From NCBI RefSeq assembly GCF_000471905.2, contig NW_006498435.1, positions 3,311,653-3,375,652 of the forward strand: DNA of 64,000 nt. Reading direction: 5' to 3'. Below, piece by piece: positions 44,567 to 55,923 of the stretch. Source of the stretch: Amborella trichopoda. Lineage: Eukaryota > Streptophyta > Magnoliopsida > Amborellales > Amborellaceae. The translations under genes were made by a program, and so were the position numbers. A model generated the notes under the pieces. The model was given only the letters and a program-made list of their open reading frames with translations, was not told the DNA's origin and searched no databases. Each line of letters starts with the position of its first letter. Position 1 is the stretch's first letter.

Positions 44567-46049
44567 TACTTTCTTAAGAAAGAGAAAGGAAGAGAAGCAA
44601 GACAGTCCAAACAAGTTTAACTCTGTTTATTGCATTAGAAGGAGTTACAAGTTACAGTCAAAGCCCATTATTAGGGAGGTTACAAATCTCTTGCATCTGA
44701 GGAAAAGAGGATGGTTACAGGCTAAAAATTCCTCTTATATCAAAAGAAAAGAGGACAGTTAACTAAAGATCTGCTCTTGCATCCGAGGAAAAGAGGACGG
44801 TTAGGGGCCAAAACTAGGCTCTCACAATAAGAGAAGGTGGAAGCGCTTTGATCGAGTATATCAGACATACAAAGCAGACTTCTCTAGCAAGGAACTGGCC
44901 TATGATGGAAAGCATACCCTATTCACAGTGAGTGCTCTTCAACATAACAACATAGACTTCATTGTTGTGGTGGAGGACTTGGCTTCCAACAGGCATCATA
45001 AGCCAGGCCTTACCATTGGTCACCACCCATTGCCTACCCAAGTCAGCGCCGTGCATGAACATCGCCATGCATGACTCAGCACTATGCATGACCATCTCCA
45101 TGCGTAACCCATCGCCGAGCATGGCCACAATAGGGCACAACTTACTGCCGTTCATGAATGGATCGTCGAGCGAACAACAATTGTTGCATGCGGCTAACTT
45201 GTGGGTGTCATGTGCTACTGAGGCACTGATAAGCGTCGCGTGAGGCTAGTGTCGCTTGTGTCTCTAAAGCCCAGTGCCGGTTGTGCCTCTTGAGGGCTAA
45301 CGCCGGTTGCAGTTCTTGAGGAGTAACTCCGGTTGTGACTTGGAGGGATAACGCTGTCTATGTTGGAAAAAGGGGTAACACCGCTGTGTTCACTATCGTC
45401 GCACGTGTTTGTTCATGACGGTGACCTTTCACCTTCCCGATACTCTTCGTCTCCCTGCGACCCTTTGGCACTCGGTGACTGTGCACTTTCCTGAGACTCC
45501 TCGTTTTCTTACGATGACTCGAATCCCTGGCAAGCCTTCGTATCTCTGTGACTATCTGCCTTCCATTGGCTGTTGGCCTCCTTGACCCCTAGGTTTCTCA
45601 TCGAAAACCACTTTTACTCACTCGGAGAACACTTTTTCTCACCTTTGTTACTCTCCCACTACTCCCTAGTGACGAAAAACCATCTGGAGCGATTGGAAGG
45701 TCACAGAAATGGTCAGCGATCCTCGCTTGCCTCTTTCCCAGCTCTCCGGTGACTGAGACCTGTCAGAATACCTCTTCAACTTGTCGACCTTCTCCCTTCT
45801 TCACTGGAACTCTCTCTTCCTCAACAGAAACTTTGACACTTTACCAGCAAAATCTTGCGAATACCCTGCCAATGTCGTTAATTATGCCGGAATACCGTTC
45901 TTGTCGGACTCTCCACACCAGAAGTCTCTTTCCCTCTCTCAATCTTACTATTTTACCTTCGATAAAACAGGGAAAATGGGGTCTTCCCCCTTATATAGAA
46001 GATGGTTCCTCAACCCCTCACAAAGCAAGAATACCAGACAGTACCCTGT
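44567..46049 (+). repeat. element B 3' region with degraded GCCGTGCATG repeats
   Basis: No gene is seen. 44690-44800 repeats CTTGCATC-GAGGAAAAGAGGA. 45040-45400 has short units such as CGCCGTGCATGA, CGCCATGCATGAC and TAACGCCGGTTGTG. A TATA-like CCCTTATATAGAAG lies at about 45989-46002, which could be a leftover of another LTR promoter. Confidence 0.5.
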
Positions 46050-46330
46050 AGGCTAAGCGGCAATGGGCTGGACCGAGTTAGGCTCAGACATGAGGCCCGA
46101 ACAGAAGCTCACCACTAACCGTACAATGTCGAGCAGCAACCTTTAGATGGGATGGATCGGGTCGGGCTCAGACCCGAGGCCCGAACAGAGGCTTACCGCC
46201 GCCTGTGGAATGCTGAGCATCAACCTTCAGATGGGTTGGACTGGGTCAGCCTCAGACTCGAGGCCCGAACAGAGCTTACGACTGCTTGCACAACACTGAG
46301 CATCGGCTTTCAAAGTGACAGCATCGGACC
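46050..46330 (+). repeat. about 90-bp tandem repeat, three copies
   Basis: GGCTGGACCGAGTTAGGCTC..GAGGCCCGAACAGA recurs near 46149 and 46236, each followed by an ACCTTTAGATGG / ACCTTCAGATGG linker. It gives an apparent open frame at 46152-46397 that is not a gene. Confidence 0.75.
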
Positions 46331-46639
46331 AGGCCCAAGCCTGAGGCTTGAACATATGCTAACTCCATCTGTGTTGTGTACTGCCATCTATGGCTAATGC
46401 CATGTGCAAACAACATTGAACGCAGGCTAACGCTGGCTGTGTTTTGTTCCACCATCTATGACTAACACCGCATGTAACCAACACTGCGTGCACCAGGCGC
46501 GTCAATACTACTGTTGCCTATGACCACTTCTGTGCATACTAGCACCGCTCATGCCAGCGTCGTGTGCGCCAATGTTACTGTCGTGCGTGTTGCTGATGTT
46601 TGTGGCTAGTGCCATGCATGTGCTAGCACCTGGTTTTTG

Positions 46640-46875
46640 CTGTGCATGACCTACCACTATCCCTAGTGGAGTTGCACTAAACTTGTAAGCTCTATCCTCC
46701 CCAGTGGAGTTGCATCCAGGCTGTTTCACCCAGGTCAAGACTGGTCATCCCCAATGGAGTCAAGAGCAGGCAACTGTTCCTCATCCCTAGTAGGAATTAC
46801 ACCCATACTATAGCCCATTCATCCTCAGCAGAGTTAGGGTCGTGCTTACCCCTTTCATCCCTAGTGGGTCTTATT
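46640..46875 (+). repeat. array of inverted PBS-like sequences before the 3' LTR
   Basis: ATCCCTAGTGGAGTTGCA (46655) recurs with drift at about 46690, 46747, 46785, 46829 and 46857. The core CCCCAGTGGAGTTGCA is the reverse complement of the CGACTCCACTGGGG-type primer site (compare 36755 and, on the minus strand, 6588). No purine tract is evident immediately before the 3' LTR at 46876. Confidence 0.65.
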
Positions 46876-48166
46876 TGAAGACATTTTTTAGCACCTTGGT
46901 CCCCAGTCAATAAAGGCTAACAAACAGTGGAAGTTTTGACAGTCCCATAATAGCCCTAGAAAGAATCAAGATCTTCATAAGGACTCTCAAAATTCTGCTA
47001 CCAAGTTTTGTCACATTCTGACATGTCTAGGCAACGCAAACTCAGAAACAGTTTAACAGAATCAGCCTCTAGCACCCTGAAATAGACCCTATTACGAGAG
47101 CTATATTTTTGGTATCTAAATTTGTTGTGGAACCACCGCCATTCGATCCGGAACGGTTGAAAGCCCCTAGGGGTCAAATTTCTGCTTGAACAGACATCCT
47201 AGGAAGAAGTTATAGGCGAAAGAGAGAAACAAGAGTAACAAGAGGAGTCGCACGTTATTCCCGTGCGGCCACCCAAAAACTCATCTCCATTAAAGGGGCA
47301 GTCACGACCAGTGAATTTCAATGCTCATATCTCACCTGTCTCAAGTTAGATTGTGCTCAAATTTTGTGACCATGTTCGTCTCGTCAAGACAAGCGTTTCG
47401 ATATGTGACACCTCCCTCGACGACGCACTAGCTTGAAGAAAAGCTAGAGAGAAATTGCTGATCCATGAAAAAAGTGCAAGAAAATCAGCAGCATCGTGCC
47501 TCACTCGAGCAGCCAAATCAAGCCACTCGCGACCCCGATCGATGTGAAACTAATTCCATCACGTGCATAAGGTCTAGGGCAATCTCTAGTCCAAACCCCA
47601 TACATGATGAAGGTCGGATTCGGCACACGAAATCGATGAAGTGACTACAAATTCTGTTGTCAGAATTTTAGATTTCGGTCAATTCTCTAAAGTTGCAAAA
47701 TCTTTGTCCAGACATGGAATAGAGGTGCTTTTGTTGCCCCGCGATCGTGACGACATGCTCAGTGTGATCCAACAAAGAAATCACAGAAAAACATCAAAGA
47801 ATGAGCACACAATCGATCCAAAGTTTTAAGATTCATTCAAATTTCAAGTCACCTTATCGTGCCCTAAAAACACGATCCATCGCTCGAAGTTGGTATCAAA
47901 TTGATCGCCACGCCGAGTTTTGTAAACAAAAAATCATTTTTCGATCAAATAGGCATCAGAACAACCCCAGATTACCATGAAAGATCACACAAGTTTTAGG
48001 GTAGCATAGGGACTATTTTAGAATTCCACAAATTGTTTAGAAGGGGCAAATATATAATTTTTCACCCTATTTTCTATTTCTTTTAATTCAATTAAGTCCT
48101 AATTTTCAAAAATTACATTAAATTTTGATTAATCCACCCATATTTGGGCACCATTCTATATATACC
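46876..48166 (+). repeat. element B 3' LTR, part 1 (U3)
   Basis: TGAAGACATTTTTTAGCACC onward aligns with 33243-34560 of the 5' LTR. It runs to the TATA box (48157-48164) and is then interrupted by A3. The last five bases, ATACC, are the left target duplication. Confidence 0.85.
48162..48166 (+). repeat. A3 left target-site duplication
   Basis: ATACC here and ATACT at 62496-62500 directly flank A3. The one mismatch is a C/T difference. Confidence 0.75.
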
Positions 48167-49225
48167 TGTTTACAACACAAAATTAGGGCAATCTGTGGAT
48201 GTAGATCACTTTGATCTGACACTTTCAAGTGATAAACATAGACTGAAAAAGAAATGGTAGAGAAAGTGAGAACAATCAAATTTAGATATGAGATCAGATC
48301 TGTCAAGAAACGAGAAGATCTACTCTTGGATCAGTGGCGGAGCCAGCGTGACCTGAAGCATTTCAAAACATTATTTTCAATCAAAACAAATCAAAGGCAG
48401 ATCAAAATAAAATAAATGCAATGAAAGAAAAGAGAAAATGAAGGTGAAGAGAATATCGGACCAGGCTGGATGGCTTAGGCTTCCCTAATCTTCGACGGCT
48501 CGCTTGTATCAAAATCGGTTCCTTTTGCCCTTCTGGTCTAGATGTCGATCAGCAAGTCTTTGGTGGTAGTTGTGCCATTCTTAGGCTTAGGTTAGAAATA
48601 GGGTTTTCTCTCTGAGTTTTTCTCTCAGATCTCTATCTACTGTATCTCTCTAGGGTTTCTAATCTCTATCTCTAGGGGTTTTTTCTCTCGTCTCTCCTAA
48701 ATGGTCCCCAAAAGATGCTAAAGGGGGGGGGGGGAATTTGTTGGGGAGAATATCTTCCCGTAACCAACCAACAAGCACAGTCAAAAAAGCATTTTAGTGG
48801 TCTCGGATCTGGGTGACATTGGTCATGTCGCCTGGGTGGCACGGGCATGTCGCTTGGGTGGCACGGGTGGTGTCGCTTGGGTGGCACGAGTGGTGTCGCT
48901 TGGGCAGCACGGGTCGTGTTCCTCAGCCTCGTGTGAAATTGAGATTTTTCACTTCTAGTGTGTTCCTCAGCCTCTTGTGAAGCTCTTAGAGAAAGTTTGG
49001 GTCAAAAAAGATTTTGTTACTATTTTTAATGATTGTTTATGTAAAACAGGGCATTTACAGAAATTTGGGTCAAAGCAAGGTTTCTAGAGGCGTTCCGGGC
49101 AGGTAAACTGGTTCCGAATCACAAGGTATGCTATGTGAACAATGTATTTGGGTTTACTAGGTTAAGTGGGATCCTAAAGGTTAAAGAAATCATAAAATTT
49201 TCCTTATTTAAAATAGGTGTCTATA
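48167..49225 (-). repeat. A3 3' LTR
   Basis: On the minus strand it starts TATAGACACC at 49225 and ends GTAAACA at 48167. It matches 61404-62495 along its length. It contains a short tandem array of TGTCGCTTGGGTGGCACGGG-type units at 48808-48920. Confidence 0.85.
48808..48920. repeat. about 22-bp tandem array of GTCGC-TGGGTGGCACG units
   Basis: Four to five consecutive units (TGTCGCTTGGGTGGCACGGG and variants) occur in this LTR only. The sister LTR has one or two. It is an expansion of half of the family A hairpin module. Confidence 0.75.
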
Positions 49226-49240
49226 GTTGCCCCTGTTTGG
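49226..49240 (-). other. polypurine tract of A3
   Basis: The minus strand reads CCAAACAGGGGCAAC directly before the 3' LTR start TATAGACA. The AACAGGGGCAA core fits a PPT. Confidence 0.6.
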
Positions 49241-51941
49241 CACTCCCTATCCTTCGGTGGACAAGTGAGTGGCAAATAAGTAGACACTTTGGTGTTCCCT
49301 ATTCTTCGAGGGGCAGGTGCATGTCAAAGATAAAGTAGACATTTTAAATTTCATCCTGAAGTCACGTGGTTAGGGGCACACCAACTAATCCCTTCAAGTC
49401 ATTTCGCTCACCGAGCTCACCACCTAGGGAATTTTTCTCCTACGGTTTTCGGTGTGAGATGTCGACGAGTTACACAAACTTGAAATTTGAGTATGATTTT
49501 TTGGCCATGCCACTTAACTTCATGGTTTTTCACAATTTGAATTTTTAACTTGACATTTGTTTTTATCTCCTTAGTGTTTTCTAAGGCCGTTTATAGGGAA
49601 AGGATTTCTATAGGAAGAGACTTGTCTAGACGATTCCAAAGTGATAGACGAGGCAACAACACGAGAATCACGTCACGGTATTCATCATATATGGGTGCCA
49701 AGCTCCTTCGTTTTAAAATACTTTTAGAAATTTTGAAAGTAGGGGGAGATTTGAAATAGAACTTGGAGCAGGGACATGCTACGATTTTAACAAATGAATT
49801 AAAGTTTCTGAAATCACAAGAGATATAGTGAAAATTTTGAAAAGAGAAAGATATTTTGAAAAATAAGGTTGGTTGGCAGTTTTAACTCCTGCAACCATAG
49901 AGCCCTCTAAGAAGTTTAGCATCATGCAGCGATGGACCATAAACCTGACCTTTTTACATCATACGGGGATAGACGTTTGAACAAGGTGGTTGTGCCTTGA
50001 ACACATTGAACAGGGTGGTTGTGCCCTGAACAACATTGAATAGGGTGGTTGTGCCCTGAACACATCCGACATTTTACATCATACAGGGCTAGACATTACC
50101 TATCTCAGCTATTACGTCGCATGAGTTTGACGTTGAACTGGATATACCCGACTTGTAGCGTCATACTAGGTTAGACGTTTGAACAAGTTGGTTGTGCCCT
50201 GAACACATTGAATAGGGTGGTTGTGCCTTGAACACATTGAACAAGTTGGATGTGCCCTGAATACATCTGACATTTTATGCCATATGGGGCTAAACGTTAC
50301 CTGTCTTCACTCTTTAACGTCGTACGAGTTTGACATTTTTTCAGTCTCGGCTCTTTAACGTCACACAAGTTTTGACATTTTTCTTGTCTCGGCTCTTTAA
50401 CATCGCACGAGTTTGATGTTTTTCCTGTCTCGGCTCTTTAACGTTGCACGAGTTTGACATTTTTCCTATCTCGGCTCTTTAACGTCGCACGAGTTTGACG
50501 TTTTTCTATTGAAACAGGGTGGTTGTGCCCTGGATCAGACTTTGGTCGGTAGTTTATGCTCATGTCACAGAGGAGTGTTCTCCCTTTTTTATTTTATTTT
50601 TTTTGAAATTTTGAAAACTTGGTTGGGCGACACGAGTGGTGTACACCAGGCGACACTAAGTGTGGCACTCAAAAAAAAAAAATTTGTTTATCTTTTTTAT
50701 TTGCCCCACATAGGGGAGAAAGAGGGTTGGGCGACACTAGGTGTGTCGCCCCCTTTGTTTTATATATATATTTTGAAAATGGGTTTATCTCACGATCACC
50801 ACTATTTTTAATAGTTTTGTTAAAGTATGTTGGGACAATAGGAACTTTAGTGACAATACTAAATTTGATGGCATGAAAGCCTGTAATAAGCCCATTTCAA
50901 TTAATGAAATCAGGATCAAAATTTTCCTTTTTGTTCTGATTGATGTTTCTTTTTCTCTATTATTGTTGTTACCCCTGTTGGGGCCTTTTTATTTTTATTT
51001 TAACTTGCATGTGTGCGAATGATCAATGATACAAAATAAAAGACCTTCCTTGCACCCACCTCTTTAAGCTGAATTTTTACACATTCAGCCCCCAAGTTGT
51101 AGGGTTTTGTCTTGAACGCACACACAGGGATGAGCTTGCCCCATTTTTGCCTCAGGGGATCCAGTCGAGAGAAAAACGGTCTTAGACTAGCCAATATCGT
51201 CATTGATGAGGCTCACCCATCTCTGATATGTGGTAGTTAGTAGTTATATTCATACAACTATAGAGTACCTGACTAGTTTCAAGCCTTCATAATAGGCATA
51301 GGAAGTTGGCTTCATGAGCGAGGCCAGTGTGGCTAATAGTTTAGCCTCTTGTAGTGATGGTGAAAGTCCCTTGTAAAAGGAGAAAGATTTTGAAAATGAA
51401 TGATTTTAACAATCAAATTGAAACAACATTTTCAAAAGGGATGGGCCTTAAAGTTTTGCCACCTATGGCCCCTTTGGTGGTTATTTTCTTTATTATGTTT
51501 TACCCAAAGTTGATGAAAGGGTTTCCTTGTGAGATCGTGAGAACTCAAAGGTCTTGAAGTTGTCTTTTTACCTTTGGAGCTTTCATCCTGTGCTTCACAT
51601 ATTCATGAAGAGTTATCTGGATTCTTGCCAAGAATCGTTTTACAGGGTTTTTCGAAATCACTTCGGTTTTCCATTCATGTGACCCTCCTACATCTTTCTG
51701 AGCTGGTTCTGTTGGGAACTTGCATGGTTTAGGAGGAGTCTTCATCCTTAGAGTCTGCTTGTGTAGTATTATTGGAACTTGCAAGCACTTGTTTGTGCTT
51801 GAGTGTTTTGCATCGAAAGCTCCTTCTTGGAGATCTTTTTATTCCTTTTACCAGTGATGCCGTTTCAGGTTTTTTTATTTTTTTATTTTTTTATTTTTCT
51901 TTGTGATGCCTTTTTAGGTTTTCACCACGTTTTTTAGCCCG
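49241..51941 (-). other. A3 3' untranslated region with tandem repeats
   Basis: No protein motif lies between the integrase stop and the PPT. 49970-50250 repeats GGTGGTTGTGCCCTGAACAC with ATTGAACAG linkers (about six copies). 50290-50520 repeats CTCGGCTCTTTAACGTCGCAC-GAGTTTGACGTTTTT (about five copies, period near 37 bp). A perfect GGGCGACAC/GTGTCGCCC hairpin lies at 50729-50751. 49240-50400 is shared with A1 (8575-9360). Confidence 0.7.
50290..50520. repeat. GGCTCTTTAACGTCGCACGAG tandem repeat
   Basis: About five copies of a 36-38-bp unit, the last four well conserved. A1 holds two loose copies near 9250-9360, so the array expanded in A3 or shrank in A1. Confidence 0.75.
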
Positions 51942-53330
51942 TTACGGGTAGTATTTTCTGAGATACATTACATTAATGGGGTCGTTAACTTCGTACCCCT
52001 CCTGATTTTTATCTTATAAGAATTGCCAGCATGGACGGGTAACCACGAATGGCCCCTCCCAATTATGTTTGAACTTGCCTAAATTGTGTGGATTTGTAGG
52101 AGTGTTGAAGATTTTCTTGAGTATCATGTCTCCTTCTTTGAATTATAGAGGAACAACTTTTCTTTGGTATGCCCCTTCCGTTCTATGTTGGTAAGCAACG
52201 ATATTTTGTGTTGGTCATAGTATTTTTTCATCCAAATTAATGAGGGCAGCGATTCGTGCTTCAACCTTTTGTTCCTCATCTAAATTTTTATGAATAAGGA
52301 TTAAGAGAGATGGTATCTCAACTTCGATGGGTAGCACTGCTTCCATACCAAACACCAATGAGTATGGGGTCATGCCAGTGGGAATCTTCTGAGTTGTCCG
52401 GTAGACCCATAGGGTGTTATTTAGCTTTTCGTGCCAATCTTTCCTGCCTTCTATTATTTTGTTTATGATTACGAGAAGTCCTTTATTTGTGGCTTCTGCT
52501 TGTCCGTTTCCATGAGGGTAGTAAGGTGTGGAGAATTTCTATGTTATCCCAAACCTTTTAAACACCTTAGTGATCTTTTCATTTTTGAGATTGGATCCGT
52601 TGTCAGTGATGATCGACTCAGGAACTCCAAATCTGAATACAATGTTATTCTTTATGAAATGGGCAACATGTTGGCCTTCAATTTTAAGTTGAGTGATACG
52701 GACGGTGAATGATTTCACCAAAAAGCCTCAAATGGCCAACGTTTGAGTTGAGTGATACGGACGGTGAATGGATGAGGTCTCCATAGATTTGATATTTGAG
52801 ACACCTCTTAATGAACTTCCATTTGTCTTCAGCCATGGTGGTTCAATAATAGCCTTGACGCCTGATTTTTTGAGCTAAAGCGACTGTCACGGAATGACCT
52901 CCTTCATTGTGAAACTTCTGGCTGATTGAGGCACCGCAGAATGATTCCATTGAAGGACTTTTAGAATAGGAGATCACCTCTTATTAAGAATCCCATAGAA
53001 AACCTTTGAAGGGCTTCTTTATTTCTTTTGATGGATCCTTCGGGATATAACCCATCTTTTAACAGGGATCAAACATCATGGAACCATGGTTTTGCCGTAA
53101 CTAGCGTATATGAGGCCACGAGAGACACTTCCTCATCATTCTCATTTTCTTACTCTATTTCTTTTTCGATCCTTGGTGGGGAAGGGTCATGTTTGTTCTT
53201 GATGTTGAATGGGAGAGTGGTGATTTTTGGGGGAATATCGACTATTGAGGCAAGGGTTGCAAGGGTGTAGGCAAACTGATTATTTTCCTATTCATGTGCT
53301 GGAAGATGATTTTCTTAAAATATGGGATCA
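51942..53330 (-). pseudogene. integrase remnant (A3)
   Basis: Minus strand: zinc-binding end with NEGGHSVTVALAQKIRRQGYY and IKRCLKYQIYGDLIHSP (about 52940-52790), core with HFIKNNIVFRFGVPE, IITDNGSNL and PHGNGQAEATNK (catalytic second Asp and Glu present), then WVYRTTQKIPTGMTPYSL and the C-terminal KHNWEGPFVV and VMYLRKYYP, ending at the stop 51942-51944. The stretch that should carry the first catalytic Asp, between WPFEAF and VKSFTV, is missing, and a 24-bp direct repeat (52688-52711 and 52747-52770) lies there. The second Cys of the zinc motif is Tyr. Stops occur near 52540 and elsewhere. It is inactive as read. Confidence 0.85.
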
Positions 53331-53339
53331 TCTTTTCCA

Positions 53340-53610
53340 CCTTTTCTTAATAAGGTTTAAGCTTTTCTTCTTTTACCTTCCAAATTCCTTGATGAGTAAG
53401 GAGTCACCAATCACTCGTATTTGTTGGATTTCATTCCCATGGCATTCTCAAGCCCAGCTATCAAGGCTTCGTTTTCAGCAATGTTATTAGTACATGGGAA
53501 ACTCAATCTGATGGCTGTTGGCATTAAAATCTTCTCGGGTGAGCATAATATGACCCCTATACCTGACCCATATTCGTTCTTTACACCATCATAGTATAGC
53601 TCCCAAATTG
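53340..53610 (-). pseudogene. second (archaeal-type) RNase H domain, A3
   Basis: WELYYDGVKNEYGSGIGVIL, then FPCTNNIAENEALIAGLENA and, after a stop/frameshift near 53413, IRVIGDSLLIKEFG. The first Asp, the Glu in AENEALI and the GDS Asp are visible. The domain sits between the gypsy RNase H and integrase, the arrangement that defines the Tat lineage. Confidence 0.85.
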
Positions 53611-54255
53611 AGTCCGCGATTGTGAAGTGGTTCTCATTAGGGAGATCTGTGTTAACGGTAATGTTATCTGGCAGTGCTTGTTCCACTAAGTGGTCAGCAG
53701 TGACTTGTCGTTTGACGGATTTTTTACCAACATATTCGATGTTGAACTCACTCAATAGCATTCTCCACTTTTCCAAACGTCCATTGAAGACTGGCCTCTC
53801 CAATAGGTACTTGAGTGGGGTAATTTTTTATATGAGCTTGGCATAATACCTTAATTTTTGCATGGCCCACACAAGTGTTAAGCAGTGTTTCTCCACATCA
53901 GTGTATCTTGTCTCATAGTTGACCATGGTTTTGCTGATATAGTATATCAGTTTTTCTTTTTCATAGCCGTTATATTGTCCTAACATTGCCCCCATGGTCT
54001 TGTCTTTCACTGACATGTATAGGAACAAGGGTTTATCTGGACTATGAGGACCAAGGATGGGAGGTTTGGTGAGGTCCTCGTTGATTTGATCGAATGCTTC
54101 TTGGCAATCATTGTCCCATATGATTGAGGTGTCCTTTGTAAGGAGTCTATTGAATAGTGCGAACTTATCCGCCAATTGTGAAATGAAATGCCTTATGGAT
54201 TGTATGCCTTGAAGCTCATGGATTTCTCTGATGTTCCGAGGAGGAGGCATTTTGG
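53611..54255 (-). pseudogene. gypsy-type RNase H and tether remnant (A3)
   Basis: The frame 54250-53828 reads MPPPRNIREIHELQG.., FALFNRLLTKDTSIIW, CQEAFDQINEDLTKPPIL, KPLFLYMSVKDKTMGAML, LIYYISKTMVNYETRYTDVE and VWAMQKLRYYAKLI. It then meets a TAA near 53831 and resumes ERPVFNGRLEKWRMLLSEF. These are standard Pol connection and RNase H sequences, joined to RT upstream across a frameshift near 54270. Confidence 0.85.
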
Positions 54256-54924
54256 TGATGGCTCGTATTTTGGACGGGTCCCCTCAATGCCTCTTTGGCT
54301 TACTATAAAGCCTAGTAATTTGTTAGATTCAACTCCAAAGGCACATTTTTGTGGATTGAGTATGAGTTGATGTTTCTGAAGNNNNNNNNNNNNNNNNNNN
54401 NTGGTATGCATTAGATCGTGGAGGATGCTAGTCATTGCCCGTTGATAAGTTGCTTCTCCATTTTTGAGACTGAAGGGCACGACTTTGTAATAGTAGGTTC
54501 CCCATTAGGTTATGAATGACATCTTGGTTCGGTCTTCTTCTGCCATGAGGATTTCGTTGTAACCCGAGAAGCCATCCATGAATGACAACATCTCGTGACC
54601 CACAGTGTTGTCGACCAAGGCATCTATGTTTAGTAATGGAAAATTATCCTTTGGACATGCCTTGTTGAGGTCTTGGTAGTCGACACACACTCTGATCCTC
54701 CCATCTTTCTTGGGTACGACCACTATGTTGGCCAACCATTCTGAGTAATCGACGGGGGTAATGAACTTCGTCTTGAGCAGTTTGTCGATTTCTTCCTTGA
54801 TTTTGAGCTCGCGGTGAGTCTTTTGACGTCGGAGCTTCTGCCTTACAGGCCTTGCCCCTTCGTTGAATACCAGGTGATGTTGCACCAATGTGGGATCAAG
54901 CCCTGACATATCATCGTATGACAT
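54193..54924 (-). pseudogene. reverse transcriptase remnant (A3), catalytic box lost in assembly gap
   Basis: Minus-strand frame from 54924: MSYDDMSGLDPTLVQHHLVF, VRQKLRRQKTHRELKIKEEI, DYSEWLANIVVVPKKDGRIR, VCVDYQDLNKACPKDNFPLL, SFMDGFSGYNEI, then a TAA (54505-54507) before WGTYYYKVVPFSLKNGEATY. QRAMTSILHDLMHT runs into the 20-N gap, and on the other side QKHQLILNPQKCAFGV and KLLGFIVSQRGIE continue in frame. The YVDD catalytic box falls inside the gap, which must stand for more than 20 real bases because roughly 30 to 40 residues are expected there. Confidence 0.9.
54382..54401. other. assembly gap (20 N)
   Basis: Twenty consecutive N bases. Flanking RT motifs show that its true length is greater than 20 bases. 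Confidence 0.98.
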
Positions 54925-55923
54925 CGTGATATTCCTTGAGAAAGGAAATCACATTTTCTTGCTCCTCAGAAGATAAGGAGGTTCCAATCTAGGCTAACTT
55001 TGAGTCCTTCTCAGTTCTTAGGTTCACGTTAATTGTTTCTTCGATGATAGCCGTTGGGTCACCATTAAACCTCTTCTTGAATTGCTCAACATGGGAAGTA
55101 AGTTTCTTAGGTCGAGAGATTTCTTCAAACTCTTGACTCTCTTGATCTTCATCATCTTGGGTATTATGCACGATTATTGGGCTATCTTGAGTTAGTGTCA
55201 TTTTTAAAAACTCTTTTTCATTATTATGAGCTTTATCATGTTTTGAATTTTCCATGGGTTTTGAAATATTGTAAAAGGTGTCCCATATGGGACTCGTGAG
55301 AGAAATGTTGGGGACTGGACGCACAGGGTGGTTAGATGACCACACGACGCCTATCCATTTTTTGGCACTGGGATTTGAAGGTGTAGCTAGTAGGCTTCTA
55401 GCGATTATTGAGATAAAGGAATGATCGACCAATTCCGTCCTTGGGTTGTTGTTGGTAGATGAGCACCTTGGCTGTGTTGGAGACAACTGTGCACACCTCC
55501 TCCAGATCCAGGTCAGCAAATAGGTCTTTAATTCGTAGTCCTTGTGTGTGCTAAGATGTGGAAGAAGAGTTATTCCCTGTTGGGGAATCAAGGATCACCT
55601 TTGGTCGTTTTGAAGGATGAGCATTGAGAGGATCGAGGCTTTGAATGCCTCCGTATACAAAGCCTAGATGTCGTGAAGGCTTCATCTAGCTTTGAAATAA
55701 AGTGAGAGAACACCCGAGTCCTCTTCGGTCCCTGTTTTCAGTTTTGGCTTGGAGTGAGTAAGAAATCGCCTCCGTTACGCCTTGCCCTTGACTCCCCAAG
55801 CCTTAGCCTGGTTGGAAGCCTTGGGAGAGGAGCATGTCCTAAGCTTCAAGGGACCCAAAACCGAATCGATGTTGACATTCGATAATATCCTCCATCGATG
55901 CAAATGTTTGAAAAATTTGAGGA
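54925..55923 (-). other. linker between protease and RT of A3
   Basis: The frame 55591-54989 encodes a charged, motif-poor stretch (NIKSKPMENSKHDKAHNNEK-like composition, then QEFEEISRPKKLTSHVEQFK and EETINVNLRTEKDSKLA). The last phrase is the usual lead into Tat-type RT. 55600-55920 is stop-ridden and unrecognised. Confidence 0.5.

Noticed and set aside
46152..46397. 81-codon frame with repeated RLEARTE words
   Set aside because: Arises from the 90-bp tandem repeat in the element B 3' region.
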